Below, piece by piece: positions 12,133 through 21,283 of a DNA stretch of 64,000 bases. Every line of letters starts with the position of its first letter. Positions within the stretch are counted from its first letter, which is position 1. Source of the stretch: Hemerocallis citrina (lineage: Eukaryota; Streptophyta; Magnoliopsida; Asparagales; Asphodelaceae); the NCBI GenBank assembly GCA_017893485.1, contig CM030365.1, positions 29,720,289-29,784,288 of the forward strand, read 5' to 3'. The position numbers and the translations under genes were made by a program. The notes under the pieces are model-generated. The model made no database searches and had not been told where the DNA came from. It was given only the letters and a program-made list of their open reading frames with translations.

Positions 12133-12730
12133 TGTTACCGCTGATTTCGGTGTGGGGGTAAACAGATAGAATTTGTGAGTCCGGAAAAAGCCTGAACAGT
12201 TGACTCGGCCTTCTTGCTCCTGCCGTGACCTGCAAGGAAGTGCGAGACACCGGGGTTGATTCCGGCGACGCACCCTCCGACGCTCTTGTCAGTAATCAGG
12301 AAAAAGATTAAGAAAGAGCTTAAGTGGTCAAAAAGTGATTAACCTGGTCTTGGTGGTAGAGGGGTTGTATTTATAGTCGCCTTTGGAATGATTAGGGTCC
12401 TGATTTCCTGCCTAACGGTCAGGAGCAAAATCCTCATATTCTGTTTTAGGAAATTAGGCCCTGATTCCCTGGTGAGAGCTAATCAGGCCTTATTGATTTG
12501 ATTTAATCAAATCAGTGGCCTGATTCTCCTCTTGGTGGACCGGGCTTGTATCGAGTCGGGACCCGTGCCCAGTTGAAGTGGGTCCATTTGCGGATGATTG
12601 GTTCTGTGAGAGGGAGACCCAATACCCGTTTTGGATCCATCTGTATGTGAAATTACCTTTTTACCCCCGTGCTTCAAGATCCGTGCTCGATCTGGACGGT
12701 CCCGATTTAACCCCAATTTTAGCCATATCA
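12133..12730 (-). repeat. 3' LTR of element Q
   Basis: 598 bp, TGTTACCGCTGATTTCGG at the left and TTTTAGCCATATCA at the right; minus orientation TGATATGG...GGTAACA. Same length as the 5' LTR and about 99% identical. The differences seen are at the gaaaaag run, caagg/catgg, ctcat/ctcct, a lost c in aggcctt, and two in ttgtatcgag/ttatatcggg. Confidence 0.95.
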
Positions 12731-12747
12731 CGAGCCCCCCACTCCTA
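12731..12747 (-). promoter_or_regulatory. Polypurine tract of element Q
   Basis: On the minus strand AGGAGTGGGGGGCTCG sits immediately before the TG of the 3' LTR. This is where the purine-rich primer for plus-strand DNA synthesis lies in LTR retrotransposons, and it confirms the minus orientation. Confidence 0.8.
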
Positions 12748-15260
12748 AAGACTGAGCGTGATCAGACTTTGAGGAGTAGTTCAGCTGTTTCCGTGGCTGA
12801 TGGAGTTGTATCGGAGTCCAAATTTGGGATTTTGAATCTAGAAAGGGGGAAGTGAGGTAACTTTTGATGCCGCAGGCTGTTCTCTGGTCACATCGGGTAT
12901 TCAAGGGTTTTTATCTATTTTTTCGGACTATTTATTTAACTTTGCGACGTGTTCGCTAATCGTTCGGGGGCCTTAACTGTACATTCTGGGCGATAATTGT
13001 TCGTTCAGGGGTTCGAAAATGTGCCCCCAAATTTCCAATTATTCTCCAGAATTTTTGGTTAATTTTCCCGAATTTTTAGCGATTTTTTCGCAATTTTTAA
13101 ACAAATAAAACGATTTAAATAGATAAAAAAAAACGATTTGAATACCGATTAATGGCGCGGCTCGATCTGAGCCGTCGATCGTGGACGGGTGCGAACTTCG
13201 GAAAGATCTGACGGTTGTTACCGCTCGGCAACGTTTTTCTCCGTTTACGAGCTCGGAAAGGCGCTTGCTCGGCTGCCGACCGGAGGCAGGGGGTTCGGCA
13301 GGCCGAGCGACGTGGCGCTGTCTGAACCGTCGGATGTTGGGCACGCATCTCGAGACGGGCGCAGTTCTCAAGAAAACGCTATCTTGTCTTTTAGCGCACG
13401 TGGCGCAATCTGGGCTGTTCATCATTGGGAGCGCGAATTTTTGAGAGATCCAGCGGTCCACGTAGCTCGGTGTCTTTTTTTCTCCATTTACCAGCTCGGG
13501 AAGGCACTTGCTCGGCTGCCGACCGAAGGCAAGGGGTTCGGCAGGCCGAGCGACGTGGCGCTATCTGAGCTGTTGGATGTCGGCACACATCTCGAGACGG
13601 GCGCAGCTCCCAAGAAAACACTATCTTGTCTTTTAGTGCTCTCGGCGAGATCTGGGCCGTCTGATTGAGATCAGACGCGAAAGTTAAGGGAAAAGTGAGT
13701 TTTCTCCCGTTTACACGCTCGGGAAGGCACTTGCTCGGCAGCCGACCGAGGGCGTGTGGTTTTTGGCAATCTGATATGGCTCTGTTCCCAATGGTATTAA
13801 TGGTGCTTCGTGACTTGTGTGGCGTTTCGCCTTCCCGATGTCATTAAGGATAATTCCTTTAATTAATGCGTGGCGTTTCAACGTCCGAGGGTCATAATGG
13901 CCGGTTCTTGGAGGCAGGCTATAAGTACTCCACTCCCTTTGTCATTTCAGTCACAACCAAATTGAGTTTCAAACCTCGGGGGCATCTGCCTTGGGTAGCT
14001 TTTCTCTTGAGGTCCGAGGTGGTTGCTCTTCTGCCTGGTTTTCCCTTTGTTCCTGACGGCCCCAAAGCGGATGTTAGGAGCGAGGGGGGACGAGGTAGTA
14101 GTGGCGACGATCGTGGTCCGGATCCGAGGGATGAGCTACTTCAGAAGGACGGGTGGTCGCCCTGTTGTCTTATTCTTCTCCCGTTCCTCACTGCTCCAAA
14201 GGGGGTGTCAGGAGCGGGAGGGGATAAGGTAGTAGTGTCGACGACCGTAGTCCGGACCCGGGGTGTGGGCCTCTTCGGGAGGACGGGTGGTCATTCTCTC
14301 ACCAAGATCTTCTGCTTTCTTTGGTTGCACCAAAGTGAGTGTCGAAATGAGCGGAGGTCTTGGTGAGAGAGTGATGATCCATGTCCGATGCCGGTCTCCG
14401 GGCCATCCGAGTCCGTTTGTTGCAACTGTGAAGGCGCCGCTGCTAGAGTCTTCTGACAAACTGGGCCTTCCAGTTGCAGCCAACTAGCTCGGGATGGTGC
14501 GCTTCATCATGAGTTGCAGCTCGGGCTTCTGGACCGTCCGAGTTTGTTGTTTGCAACTGTGAAGGCACTGCGGTCAGAGCCCTCTGACAAGCCGCGCCTT
14601 CCAGTTGGAAACAACTGGCTCGGAATGGTGCATTTCTCTTGATCTCTGAGTGTTGATGGGTCCCCTCTCATCTCTGTCTTCCTTCCAGGCTGATGGCTTC
14701 TGATAGATGTCAGCCCGGGGGAGTTAGAGATGGGGGGAGTGCCGATCTGTTCCCGACCGGGGCTCGTGGGTCGGCAGAATACCGACTGAGGCACGGGACC
14801 CGGGGGGCGCCCGCCGAGGGCGGCGCCTCAAAACTGAATCAAAATTTTTCCAGGTTCTTCTAGGCATAGGTGAGGCGTCCGAGGGTTCAGTCGTCCGAGC
14901 GACGCGGCGCACCTTGAGCCGTTAGATGATGGCGCGCATCTCAAGACGGGCGCAGCTCCCAAGAAAACACTATCTTGTCGTTTAGTACTCTTGGCGAGAT
15001 CTGAGCCGTCTGATCGAGATCGGGCGCGAAAGTTGAGGGGAATGTGAGTTTTCCCCGTTTACACGCTCGGGAAGGTACTTGCTCGGATTCCGATCGGACC
15101 CTACTGCCAGCGTGTTCGGATCGCTTGTAGCTCGGATTTGGATCCCCTGGGGCCGAGCCAGTTGACTTGGTGAGAGAGGTCGTGGTGATGGGCTTTCGCG
15201 ACGTTTCGAGAGCAGCCCAAAAGTCACGAACTTTCATTGGAAGTCCAAGGGACGTCCCAA
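12748..15260. repeat. Repeat-rich non-coding spacer of element Q
   Basis: No credible gene. Three repeat sets are seen. (1) A module of about 220 bp at 13219-13440, 13468-13690, partly 13697-13760, and 14895-15110, recognisable by 'cgctcgggaaggcacttgct' and 'caagaaaacactatcttgtc'. (2) A unit of about 135 bp with 'gacgggtggtc' and 'ggagcgaggggg' in about three copies at 14040-14345. (3) A unit of about 130 bp around 'ttgcaactgtgaaggc' in two copies at 14395-14640. ORFs of 60-166 residues fall inside these repeats and shift with them. Confidence 0.75.
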
Positions 15261-15261
15261 T

Positions 15262-15271
15262 TTTACTATAA
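15262..15271 (+). promoter_or_regulatory. TATA-like promoter of the antisense cassette
   Basis: The plus strand reads actataaatc about 195 bp upstream of the first ATG (15465), followed by a C- and CT-rich stretch typical of plant transcription starts. It is the best TATA match upstream of the antisense gene. A weaker one (ctataagtac) lies at 13919. It suggests that the cassette is transcribed on its own, opposite to gag-pol. Confidence 0.5.
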
Positions 15272-15464
15272 ATCTTCACCCCCCCTAAGACCAAGTTTCA
15301 CTTTTCACTTTTACTCTTTCTCTTCAGTTTTTACTCCGCTTCGAAGTTTTTAGCTCTCTGGTGGTGTCGCTAGCTGTCGCGGTAGCGTTCCTATTTCCGG
15401 CGAACTTTCCGACCGCACCTGTCACTTCAAGGTCAGTCTCTTTCCCTTCTCTTTTTAGGAAAAA

Positions 15465-17894
15465 ATGGTTAAGATTTCGGCTGAGACCCCCGCCTCGGAG
15501 CAAGCCGTTGGCCGAGGGGATAAAGGGAAGGGAGTAATGGAGCCGAGCGAGCGAGACGTTGTTCGTCCGGATAAAGAGGGTGAAGTGGCCGAAGTGCCCG
15601 AGGAAGTCGCGGCGGAGTCCCGAAAGGGTAAAGCCGTAATCACGATAGTGGAGACGCCGAAGAGAGCGGGGGCGTTTGGTCGGCAGCCCATCGTCGTGTC
15701 GAGTGTGGGAGGCGTCCGGGATTACGCCGAGGATACCTTGGAGGGGGTTACTCAAGGTACGGCTAAACTGGTGGAGGAGAACGAGCCTAGGGAGCTGTCC
15801 GAGGTCGATCATAGGATCTCGACTCTTACCGAGACAGATCTTCGTCTGATCCGAGAGGGTTTCCAGATCCCTCTTGAGTATGTGTTGCTCCTTCCTGGGC
15901 CGGGGTTCCGAGCCAACACTAAGTCCTTACCGGACGTATGTGTCTTTCCGGTCGATTCCCTCATCGCCGGGCTCCGCTTTCCCCTCCACCCGTTCGTGGT
16001 TGAAGTCTTGGTCTAGTACGGTTTGAGTCCCGCCCAACTGATGCCGAACACTTGGAGGCACGTCGTGGCGTTTCTCCTCCGATGCCAAGAGATCGGCGCT
16101 AAGCTGACTATGTACCTCTTTCGGAGTCTCTTCCGACCTTGCCAGCCGAGGCGGGACGAGCAGAGGTTTTTCCTTTCTCCTCGGACGGGAGTTAAGTTGA
16201 TCGAGAACCCGGACTCGATCAAACATTGGAAGGACAAATACTTCCTCGTCCGAACTCTGACGCCATGGGTGATACCGACAGTTTGGGCGAAGGATGGCCT
16301 GCCCAAGCGTACAAAGAAGGACGTCCCGCTGAATGCCGACGAGGCTGAGGTTCAGAGGGAGCTCCTCGCTCTGCCGACGCTCAGCTGGAAGGATATTACC
16401 GAGGAGCATCTGTTCCGTGGGGGTCTCAGTCTGATCGACCCTCGTATGCTTCTGGTATTTATACTTCTTTGTTTAAAGCTCATGAAGATTTTTCTAAGTT
16501 TTTTCATTCGACTTTTGCAGAGACAATGAAGCTCGATTACAAGGCTCTGGTGGCGAAGGGCAGGGCAGAGCAGGAGAAGAAGAAGAGGCCGTCGGCTGCG
16601 CCTCAGGACAGCCAGGCTTCGAAGAAGCCCTCGGTCGCGAAGACTGCCGACCAACCGAAGGTCGCGGTCCTCAAGGAGGGGGAGATCGAGGTCCTCGTCT
16701 CTCCGACGAAGGTCGTGGTCCCCGAGCAGGGGGGGCCGTGGTCTCCGATCCCCCTACCTCGGATGCACCTGTGCCGACCCTGGGGGCGGACGCTCCGGGT
16801 TCGTCGAGCGGCGTGTTCGGGGTGAAGGATGCGCTGTCCATGCAGGTTCCGCCCCTCACTGCCGATGCAGAGAAGATCTTGACCGAGCGTCATAAGCAGA
16901 TCTTCGTCCCCGACTGGCAGGTGGTGAACGTCGATGGCTTTTTGGGCGACGGAAACATCTGCATGGAGGCGGTGAGGCACCTGCCGACTCCGAAGGATCG
17001 AGCGACCCTGAAGGCCGGGATGGCAGGGGACACCGTGATGCAGATTGCCCGGAACACCATGTCGGTAAGTATGCTGAGCTATTCTTTGTCCAAATCTCTT
17101 CCTTAGAATTTTTCTAAGTTCTTGGACTCGGATTTTAACGTGCTGTTCTCTTCCAGACCCTCTGCCACTTCAATTTTTTAGTCGAGGAGTTGGCGAAGAA
17201 GGATCAGGAGAAGGAGAAGGAGAGGGCGGAACGCGTCAAGGTCGCGAAGCGGCTTGATTCCGAGCTGCTTCTTTCGACGAAGAGGGCCACCGAAGTGGAG
17301 GGGCTGGAGAAGCAGCTGGCCGATGCTGTTCAGCTGTCAAAGGATACGGCGGCCAAGCTCGAGGCCTCGGAGAAGGAGGTGGCCGAGCTGAAGGATTCAG
17401 CGGCCAAGCTCGAGGCATCGGTGAAGGAGGCTGCCGACCTGAGGGAGGAGCTGGCCAAGGCTCGGTCTGAGGCAGAGGACGCTCGGAAGAGGGCCGAGAA
17501 GATCAAGGCCAAACACCTCAGGAAGGTGAAGAGGGTGAAGAAAGCCGTGCAGGAGGAGGCCGCGATGCACATGATCCAGAACATGCTGGACGCCTACGGC
17601 CGTGCCCTGACCCACGTAGCCGCAAGGAACCCGGGCTTCGACACGTCCTCCTATAATTTTTACGAGCCCGTGGAATGGGAGGAAGGGATTACCGAGGGTC
17701 TGCTCGGTCCCGAGGGAGAGACGGAACCCGTCGAAGGCCCCGGGAGACCGAAGCCGAGGGCGAGGAGGAAGATGACTCTGGGGAGGAGAGTTGGAGCGAA
17801 GGCGGAGGCGAGGGCGGTGGCGAGGACAAGGCCGGGGTGTCGACGGACCCGAGCGGCAAAAAGGTCGACCCCTGACTCGGTTGTCTTCTTTTAG
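15465..17894 (+). CDS. Antisense gene 1 of Q: PF04195-like (putative gypsy-type transposon) coiled-coil protein, three exons, disrupted
   Basis: Encoded opposite to gag-pol. Exon 1 is 15465-16443, exon 2 16521-17064, exon 3 17157 to 17875 or 17894. Both introns are T-rich with GT...AG ends (77 and 92 bp; the second has gtaagt and ttccag), and the frames match across both. The N-terminal third is charged. A central region (RFPLHPFVVEVL, SPAQLMPNTWRHVVAF, HWKDKYFLVR) resembles the PF04195 family found beside plant gypsy elements, and exon 3 is a long Glu/Lys/Ala coiled coil. Breaks: an in-frame TAG at 16014-16016, and a one-base loss in a run of G at 16727-16733. An acidic alternative C-terminus (EEEDDSGEES, stop at 17873) suggests another shift near 17745. 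The molecular role is unknown. Family assignment is from memory of the motif pattern. Confidence 0.72.
16444..16520 (+). other. Intron 1 of antisense gene 1
   Basis: GTATGC at the donor and TTTTGCAG at the acceptor, 77 bp, T-rich. The exon on the left ends in phase 1 and the exon on the right supplies the other two bases of a Gln codon. A splice-competent intron on this strand means that the plus-strand transcript is not the template for retrotransposition, because splicing would have erased it. Confidence 0.7.
17065..17156 (+). other. Intron 2 of antisense gene 1
   Basis: GTAAGT donor and CTCTTCCAG acceptor, 92 bp, T-rich, between codons (phase 0). It is the strongest splice-site pair in the window. 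Confidence 0.75.
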
Positions 17895-17985
17895 TCTTTT
17901 CTCGTTTTGTTTTCTTTTTGTAAGCCTCATTGCGGACTGGCCACCGCTTTTGTTTTGAATGAAAAGCATTTTGTTTGGCTGAAAT

Positions 17986-18885
17986 TTGTCCAAGTGTCGA
18001 GCCTCGGATTTGTGTGTGACTAGTCGTAGATGTTTTCAAGTGTTGGGTATCGGATTTATCTCCGCTTTTCAGGTGATGTTCGGTCCGGTCACGGAGCTCG
18101 TCTTCCTTCGGAAGGAGCTGGCCAAATTGAGACGTGAACTCTCGGACAGCCGACAGAGGCGGTTTCTTCTGCTCGGCCAGGCGGAGGAGGTGAGGGCACT
18201 TCTAAGGAGGTACTGTCGCGAGTTGCATCAACTGTGGAAGCGCTCCCAAGCCCCTGGTCCCGAAGGGGAAGTCGAGCGGCTCTGTGGGGAGCTTACTGCC
18301 GTCGAGCAGAGGAATGACGACCTTTTGGCCGAGGTCCAATACTTGGAGCTATCGGAGAAGGAACGCTCAGCAGAGGCAGAGAAGCTGGCGTCCGAGCTGG
18401 AGGAGGCGTTGGCCGAGCGCAAGAAGCTGTCGGCCGAAGTCGACAAGCTCCGAAGGATCACAATAGATAGGGGGATTGAAGTCACCCATTACCGATGGCT
18501 CGCGACCGACAATGCCAATACCTCGGGCTCGTTGACGGTTCCTCGACCGAAGAGGTTGGCGAAGGACGACGTCTTGAGGGATAGGATTATCGAACTGGAG
18601 GAAGAAATCGCGTCGCTCAAGCCAGCACCGGTCAGGGCTAATGTTCGCAGCACTTCGTGCACTCGCGAAGAAAGCGAGAAGGGGATTACGTTTCACGAAC
18701 TTGCGATGCGCTCGCCGGTGACCAGGCGGAGTCCAGCCGACGCTCAGAGTAGTGCGGCCGCCTCGTCGAGCGGGGCTTCGGCCGGCGTCGCAGTTAGAGC
18801 TAGCAGCGAAGGGGGGTCGCGCTTCGTTGGTTTAGGGTCGAGCTCGGAGGGTAGGCCTCGTCGTCCTCGCGTTTCCCTAAACTGA
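17986..18885 (+). CDS. Antisense gene 2 of Q: coiled-coil protein of unknown function
   Basis: An open frame of up to 299 codons. A more likely start is the internal ATG at 18076 (MFGPVTELVF), just after a T-rich tract ending cttttcag at 18072 that looks like a splice acceptor. Heptad-type stretches rich in Leu, Glu, Arg and Lys (LRKELAKLRRELSD; LSEKERSAEAEKLASEL; IIELEEEIASLK) predict long coiled coils, and the tail is Ser/Ala/Arg-rich. It follows gene 1 by about 100-180 bp on the same strand. No catalytic motif is recognised. It could be a separate gene or a downstream exon of an alternative transcript. Confidence 0.6.
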   Translation: MSKCRASDLCVTSRRCFQVLGIGFISAFQVMFGPVTELVFLRKELAKLRRELSDSRQRRFLLLGQAEEVRALLRRYCRELHQLWKRSQAPGPEGEVERLCGELTAVEQRNDDLLAEVQYLELSEKERSAEAEKLASELEEALAERKKLSAEVDKLRRITIDRGIEVTHYRWLATDNANTSGSLTVPRPKRLAKDDVLRDRIIELEEEIASLKPAPVRANVRSTSCTREESEKGITFHELAMRSPVTRRSPADAQSSAAASSSGASAGVAVRASSEGGSRFVGLGSSSEGRPRRPRVSLN

Positions 18886-19078
18886 AGCATTCCCCTTCCG
18901 AAGAGGCCCTGATTATGTCGTTTTCCATTTTTGTTGGTCGTTGTAACAACTTAGTTGTGGGGTCGGTCGACCGTCTGTAACACTATTATGTCTGAATGCA
19001 AATAGTTCTGAAAAATTTTCAAGTGTTAAACTTCGGCAGTGTATTGAAACTGTGTTATTCGTTTTCCCTTCTTTTCAG

Positions 19079-19498
19079 CTCGTTGTGACGATCCATGGCT
19101 CGGACTCTGAGCGTTCGAATGATGACTCCGAATCCGAGGCCACCTCTGGAATGGTGGTTCTGAGCCCCAGGAGTGCCGATATGAAGTTACGCCGAGCCGA
19201 GAGTGAGTGGGACCACCTTTCGTTGGTCCTCAGTCCCCGGGAAGCCGAGATCCAACGCTTGGAGAATAAGATCGTCGAGCTGAGCCCCACAGGAGAGGAT
19301 GAAGACTCGCAGACCGCATTCAGCAACGCTCTTCGAGTCAAAAGCATTCGGCACATTCAGTCGAAGATTGTCGCCGAGCGGGATGACCTGCTCTCAGAGA
19401 TGTGGCATCTGCGTGCTGTGATGGCGAAGCTCCGGGGGGAGAAAGAGGAGCTGTCAGCTGAGGAGGACGAACAGTTTAGTGAGGATGTTTTTGTATGA
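19079..19498 (+). CDS. Antisense gene 3 of Q: short acidic coiled-coil protein
   Basis: The open frame runs from before 19052 to a TGA at 19496-19498. The meaningful part begins after the T-rich acceptor-like tract ttcttttcag at 19078. It starts with an acidic segment (GSDSERSNDDSESEA), then coiled coil (AEIQRLENKIVEL; AEEDEQFSED at the end). It resembles gene 2 in build: T-rich tract, acceptor-like AG, coiled coil. An AATAAA lies about 85 bp downstream (near 19582). Function unknown. If the first exon lies elsewhere, the start is not the ATG at 19052. Confidence 0.5.
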   Translation, partial: LVVTIHGSDSERSNDDSESEATSGMVVLSPRSADMKLRRAESEWDHLSLVLSPREAEIQRLENKIVELSPTGEDEDSQTAFSNALRVKSIRHIQSKIVAERDDLLSEMWHLRAVMAKLRGEKEELSAEEDEQFSEDVFV

Positions 19499-19581
19499 GA
19501 GACAAGTGTAGTGGGTCGGGCATTGTGTGTTTTGTTTGCCAACACTTTGTAATGGAATGTTTTGTATTATGCGCCGACAAT

Positions 19582-19588
19582 TAATAAA
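19582..19588 (+). terminator. Poly(A) signal after the antisense cassette
   Basis: aataaaa in a T-rich context about 85 bp after the last antisense stop codon, preceded by tttgtaatggaatgtt. This is a normal layout for a plant 3' end on the plus strand. Confidence 0.45.
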
Positions 19589-19744
19589 ATTTCCTTTCGT
19601 TGCTTTGCATATTTGTTTTTGCTTGTAACCATGTTGGTCGCGCCGAGACCTTTGAACCGAGCGTGTCTGTTTAGCCGAATGGATCCCCAGGGGTACGGCA
19701 CTTTGTCGTTTAGTGGTTCTGACACGGTACGGCACGAATCCCTA

Positions 19745-19990
19745 GGCAGCTCTGTACCCAAGAAAGTGCTACTTTGTCGCTTAGAGCAGGTGGCGAGATC
19801 TGAGCCGTCGAACGTAGGCGCGAATCTCGAGGCGGCTCAGTTCCCAAGAAAACGTTATCTTGTCGTTTTGCGCAGGTGGGATGATCTGAGCCGTCTGATC
19901 GAGATCACGTACGAAAGTTGAGGGGAAAGTGTGTTTTCCCCGTTTACACGCTCGGGAAGCCACTTGCTCGGAAGCCGACCGAATTTGCGG
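19745..19990 (+). repeat. Further copy of the 220-bp module, on the other side of the antisense cassette
   Basis: Contains 'caagaaagtgctactttgtc', then 'caagaaaacgttatcttgtc' and 'cgctcgggaagccacttgct' in the same order and orientation as the modules at 13.2-15.1 kb. The module therefore brackets the antisense genes. Confidence 0.7.
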
Positions 19991-20089
19991 GTCTTCGGTC
20001 TTCGGCTAATAGTTAGGAGAGTTCGGACTTTTGTGTTCGAACGAAGGTCCGGCATCGATCTACCGGGGTAGTTTAGATGGATTGGGAAC

Positions 20090-21115
20090 CAAGTGTTGGC
20101 CCCCGGGACCATCGTTGGAGCTCGACGGGTGTGGGAGCAATTCCGAACGGCGATCTACCCCTGGCTCGTCCAGAGACGAGCCGAGGAGGTAAAGTCGAGC
20201 CGAGTGTTGGACTCCGAACCATCGGTATTAGTTCAACAGTTGTGGGAGCAATTCCGAACGGTGATCTACCCCTGGCTCGTCTGGGGACGAGCCGAGGTGG
20301 TAGAGTCGAACCGAGTGTTGGACTCCGAACCATTGGTGTTAGTTCAACAGTTGTGGGAGCAATTCCGAACGGCGATCTACCCCTGGTTCGTCCGGAGACG
20401 AGCCGAGGAGGTAAAGTCGAGCCGAGTGTTGACTCCGAACCATCGGTATAGTTCAACGGCTGTGGGAGCAATTCCGAACGGCGATCTACCCCTGGCTCGT
20501 CCGGAGACGAGCCGAGGAGGTAAAGTCGAATCGAGTGTTGGACTCCGAACCATTGGTGTTAGTTCAACAGTTGTGGGAGCAATTCCGAACGGCGATCTAC
20601 CCCTGGTTCGTCCGGAGACGAGCCGAGGAGGTAAAGTCGAACCGAGTGTTGGACTCCGAACCATTGGTGTTAGTTCAACAGTTGTGGGAGCAATTCCGAA
20701 CGGCGATCTACCCCTGGTTCGTCCGGAGACGAGCCGAGGAGGTAAAGTCGAGCCGAGTGTTGGACTCCGAACCATCGGTATAGTTCAACGGCTGTGGGAG
20801 CAATTCCGAACGGCGATCTACCCCTGGCTCGTCCGGAGACGAGCCGAGGAGGTAAAGTCGAACCGAGTGTTGGACTCCGAACCATTGGTGTTAGTTCAAC
20901 AGTTGTGGGAGCAATTCCGAACGGCGATCTACCCCTGGCTCATCCGGAGACGAGCCGAGGAGGTAAAGTCGAACCGAGTGTTTGACTCCGAACCATTGGT
21001 GTTAGTTCAACAGTTGTGGGAGCAATTTCGAACGGCGATCTACCCCTGGTTCGTCCGGAGACGAGCCGAGGAGGTAAAGTCGAGCCGAGTGTTGGACTCC
21101 GAACCATTGGTGCAA
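20090..21115. repeat. Nine-copy 111-bp tandem array in element Q
   Basis: The landmark caattccgaacgg occurs at 20138, 20249, 20360, 20469, 20580, 20691, 20801, 20912 and (with one change) 21023, giving spacings of 109-111 bp. Most units are 111 bp, that is 37 codons, so reading frames stay open on both strands (344 codons plus; several of about 130 minus). Those frames are a product of the repeat and I do not call them genes. The array separates integrase (minus) from the antisense cassette (plus), which are transcribed toward each other. Sequence variants such as caccattggtgttag and catcggtatag alternate between units. Confidence 0.93.
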
Positions 21116-21187
21116 GCCACAGCTTAGAAATCACAAGACAAGAGCAGAGAGAAGAATATAAATTCATAAGCATGAAGGGAGCTTTCT

Positions 21188-21194
21188 TTATTGA
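21188..21194 (-). terminator. Poly(A)-like signal downstream of Q integrase
   Basis: The minus strand reads AATAAAG about 90 bp after the last integrase codons, before the tandem array. It may terminate some sense transcripts before they cross the antisense cassette; genomic RNA would have to read through. Confidence 0.35.
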
Positions 21195-21283
21195 TAATGG
21201 ACGGCGAACCGTTTTACATAGTACAATTTATGAAAAATGGGTTACAAGTCGGAGGATAGGAATGGCTCGATACCCCCTGTTAC

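Noticed and set aside
13039..14912. Several 60-166 codon ORFs on both strands
   Set aside because: They sit in the repeat modules of Q's spacer, overlap each other on both strands, and show no domain or splice support.
20090..21115. CRISPR-like array
   Set aside because: Units are contiguous near-identical 111-bp repeats with no distinct spacers, in a plant retrotransposon.
20093..21127. 344-codon plus-strand ORF and the matching minus-strand ORFs
   Set aside because: They are produced by the 111-bp tandem unit, which is a multiple of three; the translation is the same 37 residues repeated, and both strands are open.
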